Shown here: positions 1-11,000 of the stretch, in pieces
Layout of the letters: every line of letters starts with the position of its first letter
Numbering within the stretch: position 1 is the stretch's first letter
From: Coix lacryma-jobi var. lacryma-jobi
Lineage: Eukaryota; Streptophyta; Magnoliopsida; Poales; Poaceae
Reading direction: 5' to 3'
DNA length: 64,000 bases
NCBI GenBank assembly: GCA_009763385.1
Contig: CM019823.1
Span: 94,375,104-94,439,103, forward strand
Notes under the pieces: model-generated
Database searches by the model: none
Told to the model about the DNA's origin: nothing
The model's input: the letters and a program-made list of their open reading frames with translations, nothing else
Translations under genes and position numbers: made by a program

Positions 1-773
1 AATGTTTTGAAATATAAAATGAATCATGGTCAATGAAGAACTGAGGAATACTTGAACCTTTCCAAAATAAAACAAGTTTTACAAGATGCTTTTTCTGCAA
101 ACAGGACCTGTACTCTTGGGTTAGAGTCCCGAGGTGCTTGTTGCTGGCGGAAAAACTCAAAATGTTTTTTTTTTCTGCAAACAGGACCTGTACTCTTGGG
201 TTAGAGTCCCGAGGTGCTTGTTGCTGGCGGAAAAACTCAAAATGCTTTTTCTGCAAATTTCTCGATCTTGTTCAAGCCTTACCTAAGCCTTTCATTCCTG
301 AGTCTCCTCCCCTTTTCTTTGTCGGGTAAGTCTTGTTGAGTACCCCAGTACTCAGGGTTTGTTAACCCCTGTTGCAGGTTTCTAATAGGTGGCGTTGATC
401 CTGATCATGTCAGTGGGCTTGACGTGATCTGGTTGTTCCTCATCTCCAACTTAGGTACTCCGCCTAAGTGTGGTTCTGTAATACTACTCTACTCTCGCAA
501 CACCAGTTATTTTTATGTAAAAGTAACATCTTCATAATTTGTAAAGTTTATCTATCTTGCTTCCGCACTCCGAGGGTATTTTGTATCAACTGTTGTAATG
601 TTGTAATTATTCCAACCTTCATGATGATGGTCCTGTGGCTCGTGAGTAATTCGGGGTCCTCTCGGGGACACCCGACGGATCTTTCCAGTAACGTGTTTCA
701 TTTGCACAGTCATTGGGCTCCCTATGACGATGACGTGTGCAAGTGGGCCACATTATTGGGCGGTTTCGTCACA
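1..773 (+). repeat. 5' LTR, 3'-terminal part
   Basis: This is the last 773 bp of the left LTR, cut by the window edge. It matches 5386-6157 almost base for base. Differences seen are a run of ten versus nine T near 165/5550 and the sequence just before the terminal TCACA. It ends at 773, four bases before the primer-binding site. Confidence 0.88.
85..250 (+). repeat. Tandem duplication of about 76-80 bp inside the LTR
   Basis: Two adjacent units each contain 'ctgcaaacaggacctg', then 'gggttagagtcccgaggtg' and a 'ggcggaaaaactcaaaatg' end. The ctgcaa word recurs at 95, 175 and 251. The same pair is present in the right LTR (about 5470-5635), so the duplication predates this insertion. Confidence 0.85.
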
Positions 774-776
774 GAA

Positions 777-788
777 TGGTATCGGAGC
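777..788 (+). promoter_or_regulatory. Primer-binding site, initiator-Met tRNA type
   Basis: TGGTATCGGAGC lies just inside the left LTR. It differs by one base from the common plant PBS TGGTATCAGAGC, complementary to the 3' end of initiator methionine tRNA. It marks where minus-strand cDNA synthesis would start. Confidence 0.8.
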
Positions 789-1972
789 AGGATTGTCATC
801 AAGGGAAGACTGGTTGCAACATTACTTTTGAAAAACTTCAAAATGATCTCTTAACCTAAAAGTTTTTGGAAGTAACAAATTAAAAATGATCCTTCCCTAA
901 GTTTCTTGCTTTGCTGGAAGACTTCGTGAAGACTATACTAGTGATTCTGACAGAAGGTATCAAGTCAGTGAAGCTAGTATATAAAGTATAGTCCTATATC
1001 TAACTAACAGGTGGAGACAGAAATCTCCTGTCAGAGAGAGGTCGTATAGGGCGAGCATGCATCATATCATGCATAATAATAAAATGTGCTTCTTCTCTGA
1101 ATTCTAAAAACAGCTATGATCCCCGATAGTTGATCGTCCCTAGATTTTGTCGCTCTTGCTACTTTCATTCCATAAGTTCCTAATCCTTGGGAATTTTTGG
1201 ATATCTTTCATACACTCTACCACATAAAGTCAGAATCATGGTAAAGTCCTTGGTTCTTCTGGAAAGCGCGTGTCATGCCTTGAATTGGCACGTGCTGGTT
1301 GCTTGGTGTCGTGAAAACGACGAATGGTGGTTGAAAGTTACTGAAATTGTGTTCTTTGAAAGGACCGTGATCCATGGACCGGATAAAAGTGTAGGAACCT
1401 GGAGTCACCTACGGACGACCACCATAGGGAGTTACTGTCAGGTGCTCGCTAATATACAGGTCTATCGTCATGATTCTTTCTAAGTCCACCGTTAAAGTGC
1501 TTTCATTTCTGGATGCCCGAAAGGGAATTCAAAGCCACTTTCCTTGTAATTATGACCAATCCCTGCTTTTGGTTATAATTTCCCTCTTTATGGGATGAGA
1601 GTTATAGAAGTTATGCTCTATTATGGTGCCATAAATGGTGACCACGATGCCGCGACGGAACCCGAAGAATCTTGTGTGCCGAGTTGCACAAGTTTCCCGT
1701 TGGGTGCGCGCAGGTATCGAAGTCTACAGTTATGATCCAATATAGCCCGTAACTATTATACGCTCTCTCTTGGCTCTTGATATTTTTCCTTGCTCCACTC
1801 AAAATCCCCTACCTTGCTACTTGCAACCGTGTTCTGATCCCAGTTGTAATCCCAACCGCAACCCAGTTGCCTTGTGAACTCCTTGCGAGAAACAAGTGTG
1901 ACACATTTCCTTTTTCATTACTCAACCCCAGCCTTTAAACACTTCTTAAATCTCGGGACGAGATTTTCTTTT
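789..1972 (+). other. Internal region of the Tekay-like element, no gene recognised
   Basis: About 1.2 kb between primer site and polypurine tract. The open frames present are short, and none shows gag zinc-knuckle, protease, reverse transcriptase or integrase motifs. I read it as a non-coding remnant or packaging region. Confidence 0.65.
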
Positions 1973-1983
1973 AGGGGGAAGAC
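1973..1983 (+). promoter_or_regulatory. Polypurine tract
   Basis: The purine-rich run agggggaagac directly precedes TGTAACACC, the first bases of the right LTR. Position and composition fit the plus-strand primer of reverse transcription. Confidence 0.8.
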
Positions 1984-3139
1984 TGTAACACCTCTGGTGT
2001 TTAAGCATGTAATTAACTTGACATATCATCATTAGCATCATTAATCATCTTGATCATGATTGCATGTGTATGCATTTGCTTAGTGTATCATTTTATGTGA
2101 TGTACCTCTATTGCAAAAACCCTTATTAGCCCACTTCTTCCTATAGGGGCAAAATGGTAATTTCACCTCTGTGCCTAGTTCTATGTAGTTCTTGTTTGAA
2201 TTTAGTGCCCTGATGTTTGCTGCTTTGATCAAAGTTCAAAAATCAGATTTGATTTGAATTTCCTTTTGCAAAACCCTAAAATCCCAAATCCTGGATTTAT
2301 TCCCTTTTTGATAATTTTTTTCAAAATTCAAAATTTTGAGTTGGTTCAAAAAGCAAAGTTGTGAATCTGTCATAGAGGAACAACTTTGGTATTTACAGAT
2401 TTCCATGTTTCTATATAAAATTTGCAGTAATTTCAAATTCATTCAAATTCCAGTTTTTGTCCCCTTTTCAGTTTTAAAAATTTATTCAAAAACTATTGAG
2501 TTTCAGAAAAAGTGTATATTAGCAAAGTTGTAGGTTTTGACAAATGGAACAACTTTCATATATAAAGATTTTCAAGTTTCAGTTTGAAATCCAAAGTAAT
2601 TTTGATTTGAATCAAAGTTGAAAAATGTTCCCTTTTCTGTTTTTGATTATAGTTCAAAAACTATTTGGAATTTGAAAATGTTGATATTGACAAAGTTGTA
2701 GATCTCTTTTTTCTGAACAACTTTTGTGTTTTGAGTTTTTCCTGTGCAGTTCAATTTTGAGAGTAATTTGTAAAATACAGAGATCAGCCAAAAGTCAAAC
2801 CCTAAGACCTAGCCTGTTCATCTTCCACCTACAGCTAGGGGGCCCCGGCCATGGCCGCGCGACAGCGCCGCCTGCGCCACGCGCGCCTGGCAGCCGCACG
2901 CCGCCCCCGACTTGTCGCCCGCGCCCGCGACATCTCTTTTGCACCCGCACGCGCACAGTTGACCTCCGCCCCGTCCCCCACTGTTTCCCGCGCGTCGCCG
3001 CCGCGTGGCCGTCGCCGGCGAACGCACGCCCGAGCCCCGGCTGCACGCCGTCCTTCCCGCCAGAGCGCAATCGAGTGCGCACGCTCTCGCCGAGCTTATC
3101 CACCCACCCCCGTGTTCTCTACCGGCCCCTGGCCGCGGC

Positions 3140-3147
3140 TATATAAG
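3140..3147 (+). promoter_or_regulatory. Predicted LTR promoter TATA box
   Basis: TATATAAG lies in a CpG-rich stretch of the 3' LTR, flanked by GC-rich sequence on both sides. It is the best candidate for the U3 core promoter of this element. Transcription start would be about 30 bp downstream. Confidence 0.6.
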
Positions 3148-3589
3148 CCGCCGGAGCCCGACCTCCGCACTCCACCTCCGCCACCGTGGCCAGACTACTC
3201 CAGACACTCCGCCTCTCCACCAGCTAGCCCGAAAGCTCCGCCGTGAGCTCGTGAGGCTTTCCCACCCTTCAATTTCACCTTCCCCACCTCCTATCGCCCG
3301 GCGTAAGCTCGCCGTTCCCATCTCCGGCAGAAACCCGGCGAGCTCGGGTTCGTGAAATTCGCCGCCTCCGGCCATGACCATCCCCCACCGAACCCCGTGT
3401 CGTGTTCCTTGGGTCCGTGCGACTCTAACCCGGCCCTTGCGGTCGCGTGTGCTGCGCAGGACCGCCGGACCGCCGGAGCGCCGCCGCAGTCGTCTCCTCC
3501 CTCGAGCGAGTCGAGCCTCACCCTCGAGAACGAGTCGAGCCTCACCCTCGAGCCCTGCCTCCGACACGTGGTAAGCGTCCGAGCCTCCG

Positions 3590-3850
3590 GTCTCTGCTTC
3601 CACTCCGTTTCGCCCGAGCCCTCCCAGTCAGGTCTCGGACGGAGGCTTGTTTTTCCGTCTCGCCCGAGCCTTCCGTTTCGCCCGAGACCGCTTCGCCCGA
3701 GCCCAAGCCTCGGCGACGCATGCTCTCCGCTTCGCCCGAGTCAGGCCTCGGACGGAGGCTTACTTCTCCGTCTCGCCCGAGCCTCCGGGCCAGGCCTCGG
3801 ACGAAGTTGTCGCTTCCGTCTCGACCGAGCCCGTTTCGTCGAGCCCTGCT
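3590..3850 (+). repeat. Degenerate GC-rich repeats, CGCCCGAGCC / GGCCTCGGAC type
   Basis: Words such as tcgcccgagcc and caggcctcggacg recur at irregular spacing, about five times each, downstream of the TATA box. A closely similar word pair occurs at 14731-14762 in the unrelated Tat-1 element. Confidence 0.6.
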
Positions 3851-6157
3851 TAGAAGGAGCACAGTGCTCTTTTCTTTTTCTGAGAGTTGTGAATAGTGTT
3901 CTGTTTTCTTTTTTTTGTATGGTTTTCTGTGTGCATCCAAAAATTCTGAAATTTTTGTGGTAGACTCTTTATGCTCTGGAGTATTTTATAAAAATATGAA
4001 ACTTGAGTTTTGTGCAAAAATTTGAAAATGTAAAATCCCTCTTTTAATTAATAAATGGATGGTTTTGGATTTTTAGAAAATTATTTATAACTCCAAAAAT
4101 CATGAGACAAATTTTTGTGAGCTTCTTATGCCATGTTTAGTCTCTGGTGAGATTTTGAAGTCTTTTGGAACAAGTTGATTTTTGAGCTTTTATTTTAATT
4201 GTTAAATAGTGCCTTTTGCTAATTAATGTCTGATTTTATTTGAGCACCTTAATGAACTCCAAAAATTATGAAATTTGTTTTGCCATCTATTTAAGTCATA
4301 ATGAACTGATGTGATTAATTTGGTAATTTTTGGAGCAACTTCATAAAATGACCTTTTTAAGAAAATAGAAAGAAATGATTAGGGTTCATGTGTATGCCCT
4401 GTGTTGCATTGTTCATGCTAGCATACTCATGTGCATGCATCATTGCATTCGTATAGTCACCGAAGAAGGAGTCAAGATCGAGGCAGCCGCCGACGAACCT
4501 GTCCCTGAGGCTACCCCGAGCTCCGACAACTGCCCTGCCGTCTTCGAGACTACCCTCTTTGCTCTTCAAGGCAAGCCCCGGTGCATTTAACCCTTCCATT
4601 TATAAAATGTTTTCCTTAAATGCTTTTGAGTTAACTGCATTAGGTTATAGGAGTTGTGTGATGACCTATTGCCTCCTGCATTATTTACCTCCACCAAAGG
4701 ATCCACCCGCCTCGTTTTAAAAACTATTTGCAAAATGCTTAGTGATGCTATATAATAGATTTGCAAAAATGCCAATTTCAAAAGTGTGATCACTGAAAGA
4801 AACTTTATGGGAATTTGGTTTTACTTCCCGTTCGATGACTGCTTGCCTAGCTAGCATGTGGTCATTGTCGAGAAGAGGTTGTCCGCGCGTACGGTGTCGT
4901 CATGTTGTAGTCCGGGACTCAACAGTTGACACCGACCGGGACAGGGTTGAAAAACTGACAGGACTATTACGCTTGGGTGAGATATAACCAAGGTGTAGTT
5001 CTGGCTGGAAAATTAGGGACCATCCGTATGGGGGCCTGCTGGTCAAGACTTGTAACTATTCACATACTACGGAAAGCTCTGGCTCCGAGAAATCCATTAT
5101 TGGACCGACAACCGCGCACTGGGAGTGGAGAGATGGCGGAAGTAGCATGTACCCACGTGGGTTAGAGTCCCGGATTGGAGTGGTGTACTGTACTTCCGGG
5201 TGGCGTAGGACCGGGCCCAATCTTGGAGGAATCGTGGTAGACGAGTTGGCATATGCAAGCTTGGGCGCTACATATGCAGTGTGGATAGGGATCCTCAGCT
5301 GAGTATTATTTATCCGGATTAACGTTGCTCCTCGGTTATGGAGACTTGGTCACTGACTGTCAACGGAGAGTGGTTCTCAACTAGGAATGTTTTGAAATAT
5401 AAAATGAATCATGGTCAATGAAGAACTGAGGAATACTTGAACCTTTCCAAAATAAAACAAGTTTTACAAGATGCTTTTTCTGCAAACAGGACCTGTACTC
5501 TTGGGTTAGAGTCCCGAGGTGCTTGTTGCTGGCGGAAAAACTCAAAATGTTTTTTTTTCTGCAAACAGGACCTGTACTCTTGGGTTAGAGTCCCGAGGTG
5601 CTTGTTGCTGGCGGAAAAACTCAAAATGCTTTTTCTGCAAATTTCTCGATCTTGTTCAAGCCTTACCTAAGCCTTTCATTCCTGAGTCTCCTCCCCTTTT
5701 CTTTGTCGGGTAAGTCTTGTTGAGTACCCCAGTACTCAGGGTTTGTTAACCCCTGTTGCAGGTTTCTAATAGGTGGCGTTGATCCTGATCATGTCAGTGG
5801 GCTTGACGTGATCTGGTTGTTCCTCATCTCCAACTTAGGTACTCCGCCTAAGTGTGGTTCTGTAATACTACTCTACTCTCGCAACACCAGTTATTTTTAT
5901 GTAAAAGTAACATCTTCATAATTTGTAAAGTTTATCTATCTTGCTTCCGCACTCCGAGGGTATTTTGTATCAACTGTTGTAATGTTGTAATTATTCCAAC
6001 CTTCATGATGATGGTCCTGTGGCTCGTGAGTAATTCGGGGTCCTCTCGGGGACACCCGACGGATCTTTCCAGTAACGTGTTTCATTTGCACAGTCATTGG
6101 GCTCCCTATGACGATGACGTGTGCAAGTGGGCCACATTATTGGGCGGTTCTGTCACA

Positions 6158-7294
6158 GATACCTGGGAGGTGTCGTTGTCATCGTCGTCGTCCTGAGGAT
6201 TGTCGCCGCCGACCTCCTTGCCGAGGGCCATGGTACAGAAGCCCTCGTCATCGGCGAAGAAGCAGAGGCCGTTGAGCTTCGATATTCTACTTCTTCTCGG
6301 ACTCGTCGTCGCTTGAGGAAGCAGAGTCGTCATCCGAGTCGTCGATGTCGCTGAGCGTGGCGAAGAAAGCACGCTGCTCAGCCTGGGCCTTCTCCAAGTA
6401 CTTGGTCTTGATGTACTCCTTGTTGAAGCCGCCCTTCCGCTTGTGCTTCGCGGGGACGTACTTCTCCTTGAGCTTGCCAGAGTCGTACTTGTGCCCATGA
6501 TCGCCCTTCCCAGAATGCTTGTTCTTCTTGGGACAGTTGGCGATGAAGTGGTCGGGGTCACCGCACTCATAGCATCCTGAGCGTCCTCCTCCGCGGCGAC
6601 GGTTCATGCGGTTGTTGTGGAACCGCGAGAACCAGTTGGCAAGCAAAGCCAACTCGTCGTCTCCCAAAGACTCCAACTGCTCCTCTATGACAGAAAGAAG
6701 AGAGTGCAAAGCAAAGCCTCCAGAGGGGTTAGCAAAAGAGCCAGAAAGCAAAGCCATCGACGGGCCAGAAAGATTTTCATAAGAAGCCCTCGCCATGGCA
6801 TCGATCTCACTGGACTTGAGCTTACTGAAGAGCTCGTCGCACGTGAGGGTCTCATAGTTAGCCGATTCGATGATTGCCTGAACCTTGCAATCCCACACCG
6901 ACCGATCAAGAGTATGCAAAAGCTTCAAAGCCCTCTCATGATCGTCGAAAGGCAACAGCTCCTTGTTAGCCCTCATCCTGTTGACAATCACCTGAAAGCG
7001 AGCGAATAAACTCTCTATGCTCTCGCCAGGCATATGTCGAAAGTTCTCATACTCTCGCTTGAACAACTCATAGAGACCGGTTTTGACTTGAGAGGTTCCC
7101 TCATGAAAACGCATGAGGGTAGCCCAAATCTCCCGAGCCGTAGCGAGGTGAGAAACACGATCAAACTCACTCATGCTCAAACATGAGAAAAGAGCATTAC
7201 GTGCTCGGCTATTGGCATCGTGCTCATCGATCTGAAGCTGAGAGACACGAGCAGCCAAGACCACGTAATCGGCAGAGTTGCAAATATCGCAAAT
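6158..7294 (-). pseudogene. Copia A gag, main part, interrupted by Tat-1
   Basis: On the minus strand this encodes most of a Copia gag (UBN2-type capsid region). Recognisable parts are the ARVSQLQIDEH...NALFSCLS stretch, LFARFQVIVNRMRANKE, and a CCHC zinc knuckle CYECGDPDHFIANC (CX2CX4HX4C) for nucleocapsid RNA binding. The long frame stops at 6287. The expected downstream gag-to-protease stretch (GLCFFADDEGFCTMAL) follows in another frame, so a frameshift lies near 6287. Upstream, the frame runs across the TSD at 7290-7294 into 20045-20148, where the Met start lies. Tat-1 therefore landed in gag. The left end abuts the Tekay-like LTR at 6157, so the rest of Copia A is probably to the left of this window or lost. 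Confidence 0.85.
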
Positions 7295-8054
7295 TGTTGG
7301 GGGAAAGGACCCTCGGCAGAGGCGCCGCCCGAACTGGTGGTCGAAATCAGCCCTCGCGCAACGATCTGGTGCGCTTGCGAGGTCCCTCTCCTATTGGAGG
7401 CCGTCACCCTGACCCCCGGATGCGGGGACAACCCTCGTCGCTTTGTTGTACTTTTGTGCAGGTCTGAGGCGACGGTCGCACCGCAGGAAACCTTCGCTGA
7501 CTCACGACGCCACCTTCGCTAGGAGCGAAGGTCCAGGCAAGCAGCGAAGGTACAGGCAGGCAGCGAGTGTGCGCTGCACCAAAGGCAAGCGAGACCGAAG
7601 GTCCGGCGAGCACGGCCGAAGGCTAAAACCTTCGTCCTTCTCCCGGGAGGCAAGTGAAGCCGGAAGTCCGGCAGATGACGGAGGTGTGCAGGCCCAAGGG
7701 CGAGCGCAGCCGAAGGTCAGGGCCGCCGCACCTCTCCCCGAAGGTGAACAAGGGCCAGGTGGCAGCGCGCTGGAGTGTGACCGACTAAGGTTTCCGCTTC
7801 AGCTGTGTATTTACATTTTTGCCCTTCCTCCCTGCGCGGAGGCGAAGAATCTTTGCTGTACCCTTTTGTAATTTGGCCCGTGCCCCTTGGCATTCCCTAT
7901 AAATACCAGGGGGATGAACAGTGTAAGGGGGACCTGGGGGGGGAATTCGAGTACTTTCCATTTCCGTTTCACCTTCGCTATTGCATCCGACGCTTGGCCA
8001 CCTTCGCTCTCTCCCCTGCACAAGTGCGGAGGTTGGGCAAGTGTGTTCCCAACA
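7295..8054 (+). repeat. Tat-1 5' LTR
   Basis: 760 bp with terminal inverted TGTTGGG/CCCAACA. The word CCTTCG or its complement CGAAGG occurs eleven times. One pair forms a perfect 9-bp inverted repeat at 7512-7531 (ACCTTCGCT, 3-base loop, AGCGAAGGT). The TATA box is at 7898. Confidence 0.95.
7898..7904 (+). promoter_or_regulatory. Tat-1 LTR TATA box
   Basis: TATAAAT within ccctataaatacc, about 150 bp before the LTR end, with a conserved GGGATGAACAGTGTAA stretch just downstream. The same arrangement occurs in the Tat-2 LTR at 61191-61197, which supports a functional core promoter. The identical 3' LTR copy lies at 19888-19894. Confidence 0.75.
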
Positions 8055-8057
8055 GTT

Positions 8058-8075
8058 TGGCGCCGTCCGTGGGGA
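8058..8075 (+). promoter_or_regulatory. Tat-1 primer-binding site
   Basis: TGGCGCCGTCCGTGGGGA begins three bases inside the 5' LTR end. The TGGCGCCGT start is common to Tat/Athila-type Gypsy primer sites. The exact tRNA was not assigned. Confidence 0.75.
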
Positions 8076-8090
8076 TCGGCGAAGTCTGAA

Positions 8091-11000
8091 ATGGCGGGAA
8101 ACAGGAGGGCACCTTCGGCGAGGGACCAGCGCGTTGCTAGAGAGGCGGCAGCGGTGGTCCCGCCTGCTGAGGAAATTGCACAACCCTCGGGAGGAGAAAA
8201 TGTCACCCCGGAACCCCAATCCCTGGGCCCCCAGGCCCGAGTGGCGACACAGCCGCACCCACACACTTCGGGAGAAGGAGAAGGGGAAGAAGAAGAGGTG
8301 GGCCTCGAGGCCCTTGAAAGGCTCGAGGCTGAGCTGCAAGAGAAGAAGAGGCGCCTGGAACAGCTTGAGAGGCACAACCGACTGCGCTCAATCAGACAGA
8401 GGGCAGACGAGGCCAGGGAGCAGCTTCGCCGCATGGAGGAGTCCCTCGCCGCGGCAGAGGCCGAAGCCGAGGGCTGGAACAATGAGGAGATACCCCCGTT
8501 GCGAGAGGGGAATGAGGAGCCAAACCAAGACAACCTTCGTCACCACCCGCCACCCCCACCACCACCAGTACACCCAGAGCCATATCTTGTGAGACACCCA
8601 AACCTCCGCCAACTCTACCCAGATGAGAGAGAGCAAAACCTTCGCAGTCAGCGAAGGCATCAACAACACCAAATGCCATACGATCCAAAGTCACCACTCT
8701 CCCAAACACTCCAAACCCAGCCCTGGCCACCTTGCTATAATCCACAAAACCTACCTCGCTATGATGGACTTTCCGACCCTCGCCAGTTCATCATGAGCTA
8801 TGAAGCAGCGGTTGCCGCAGCAGGCGGTGACGAATCAACAATGGCCAAATCCTTTGTCATCATTCTGCGAGACATCGCACAAACTTGGTACAGCAACCTT
8901 CGCCCCGGAACTGTGGATTCCTGGGCCTGCCTCAGAGACAAGCTGTGTACAAACTTCAAGGGCATCACTCCAGCCCCGTTAAACCCCATCGAGCTATTCA
9001 ACTGCAAGCAAGAGGAACGCGAGCCGCTCCAAGATTACTGGCGAAGGTTCATTCAAATCAGAGCGAGGACCCCTGGGATATCTGACGAGGCTGTCATCCT
9101 CGCTGCAGTCAGTGGTTTGCGCCCAGGACCATGCTCCTCAAAATTTGCCAGAAAACCGGCAAACTCGATCGAGGAGTTGCATGAAACAATGGAAAGATAC
9201 TGTAGAGCTGATATGGATTTCAGAGCAAAGTCCGACGCTCGCAGGTCTCAGCAGAGGCCACAGCCGAGGCCTCAACCGAGAGAAAGCAACCCTCGCCAAG
9301 AGCAAAGCAACGTTGGTGCGATCAACAAAGCAACAAGCTACGAACATCAAACACGGGACGCTCATCACCCGAGCAGCCAAGCCCCGCAGGCTTTGCCACC
9401 TCTGCCGAACCAGCGCTACCAGCAGCGAGATCCTGCCAAAATGTATTGCCACTTCTGCGGAATGGGAAAGGGGCACACAACAAAGCAATGCGAATGCTTC
9501 GCCAAAGGAAAAGAATTCCAGGAATCCGGGAAACCTGCCATGTCAGACCCCCGAACCATAAACCACACAAGGAAACCAAGCTTCCACCCACCAAACCCAA
9601 CATACCACTATACCCCCATAAACTACGGCCTACCTTCGCAACAACCCCCCTACAACCACCACCCACTCTACAACCAAACCCATTATCAGCCAACCACCAC
9701 CCCACAACGCCAAAACCCACCTTACACAGTCACATACCCAGCTACCCCGCAAAACCAAATTCCAGCAACCCACCAAGCCACCAGCGCTCTGCCACCACCA
9801 CCGCCGATCCCCGCGTTACCAGCACCACAACCTGTGAAAGCCGAAGGCTCGAACCAAACAACCATCAACAATCCAACATCGACCTTCGGCGTCATTCTAG
9901 CTATCACCGGAGGCTCAAACGAAGACCATGGCAACAAACGGCAGAGGAAGGAACATGCCAGACGCGTTCACCACGTGGCCGTCGAAGGACCACATAAATT
10001 CGGTCGCTGGTCTCACATCCCCATAACCTTCGATTCCAGTGACATGAAGCTAAGAGATTACCCTCACACAGATGCCATGGTGATCGAAACCAACCTCGCT
10101 GGGTGGACCGTCACCAAAATACTGGTCGATACTGGAAGCTCCGCTGACATCTTGTTCGCTTCAACCTTCGACAGCATGAAGCTTGACAGAAATCTTCTGC
10201 AACCGGCCGACAACCCCCTATACGGTTTCGGTGGTCAACAAGTAAGAGCCGTCGGGAAAATTCCTCTGCCCGTAACCTTCGGCGACCAAATCAACTGCAG
10301 GACGGAACACATAACATTCGATGTCGTCGACATGTTCTACCCATACAATGCCATTTTTGGCCGAGGGGTCACAAACGCGTTCAATGCGGTCATCCATCCC
10401 GCCTACCTATGCATGAAACTTCCCGCGCCGAAGGGTGTCGTCGCGGTATTCGGGGACCAGGACATTGCAAGGACAGCTGAAGGGAACGTCGCTCCGGGGC
10501 AACGCAATGTACATAATTTGTCAAAACCTCAAACCCCCGGTATCAGCGTCGAAGGCGAGGCCTGCAATGACAGAGTGAAGGCGGCGCCAAAGGACGAAAC
10601 CAAACAAGTCCAACTCTTCGAGGGTAATGGAGAAAGAAAGGTGATCATCTCAGCCAATCTAGACCCTCGATCAGAAGGCAACCTCATCACCTTCCTCAGA
10701 GAAAATTCCGACACCTTCGCTTGGTCCGCCGAAGACCTAAAAGGAGTCAACAGATCAATGATCGAGCATAGCCTGAACATCAAGACAGGTTATCGCCCAA
10801 TCAAACAAAAGCTTCGCAAGATGTCAGAAGAGAGAAAGGAGGCAGCGAAGGCTGAGGTAAAAAGGCTTCTGGACGCAGGCGTCATTCGCCCAGTCAAATA
10901 CCCAACTTGGCTCTCAAATGTGGTCCTAGTCCAAAAGAAGAATAAAAAATGGCGAATGTGCGTCGATTTCACTTGCTTGAACAAAGCCTGTCCGAAGGAT

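Larger units (their letters stand above)
1..6157 (+). mobile_element. Tekay/Del-like Gypsy element lacking gag-pol, 5' end outside window
   Basis: The first 773 bases repeat at 5386-6157. The second copy is the end of a 4174-bp LTR that begins TGTAACACC at 1984 and ends in TGTCACA at 6157. Between the LTRs lie a primer-binding site (777-788), about 1.2 kb without coding capacity, and a polypurine tract (1973-1983). The LTR start, the 'cgggacgagatttt' stretch before the polypurine tract and the initiator-Met-type primer site resemble Tekay/Del chromoviruses. With LTRs over three times longer than the interior and no gag or pol, it fits the large-retrotransposon-derivative (LARD) type and would need enzymes from elsewhere. 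Only one homopolymer indel and about two substitutions were seen over the 773 shared bases, so the insertion looks recent. The sequence right after it (6158 onward) is Copia A, its host. The left target duplication is outside the window. Confidence 0.8.
1984..6157 (+). repeat. 3' LTR, complete, 4174 bp
   Basis: It starts TGTAACACC and ends TGTCACA (TG...CA). Composition changes sharply along its length: AT-rich to about 2810, CpG-rich 2820-3860, AT-rich again to about 4380. A TATA box sits in the CpG-rich part. The many overlapping open frames at 2800-3960 on both strands follow from high GC and are not gene candidates. The bases after it (GATAC at 6158-6162) are the expected target-duplication copy but cannot be checked. 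Confidence 0.87.

Noticed and set aside
2795..3963. Many overlapping open frames on both strands, up to 203 codons
   Set aside because: They lie in the CpG-rich part of the Tekay-like LTR, lack known domains, and follow from low stop-codon density at high GC.
6106..6570. 154-codon minus-strand frame across the Tekay LTR/Copia A border
   Set aside because: Only its middle part is the frame-shifted continuation of Copia A gag; the ends are an out-of-frame gag shadow and LTR sequence.
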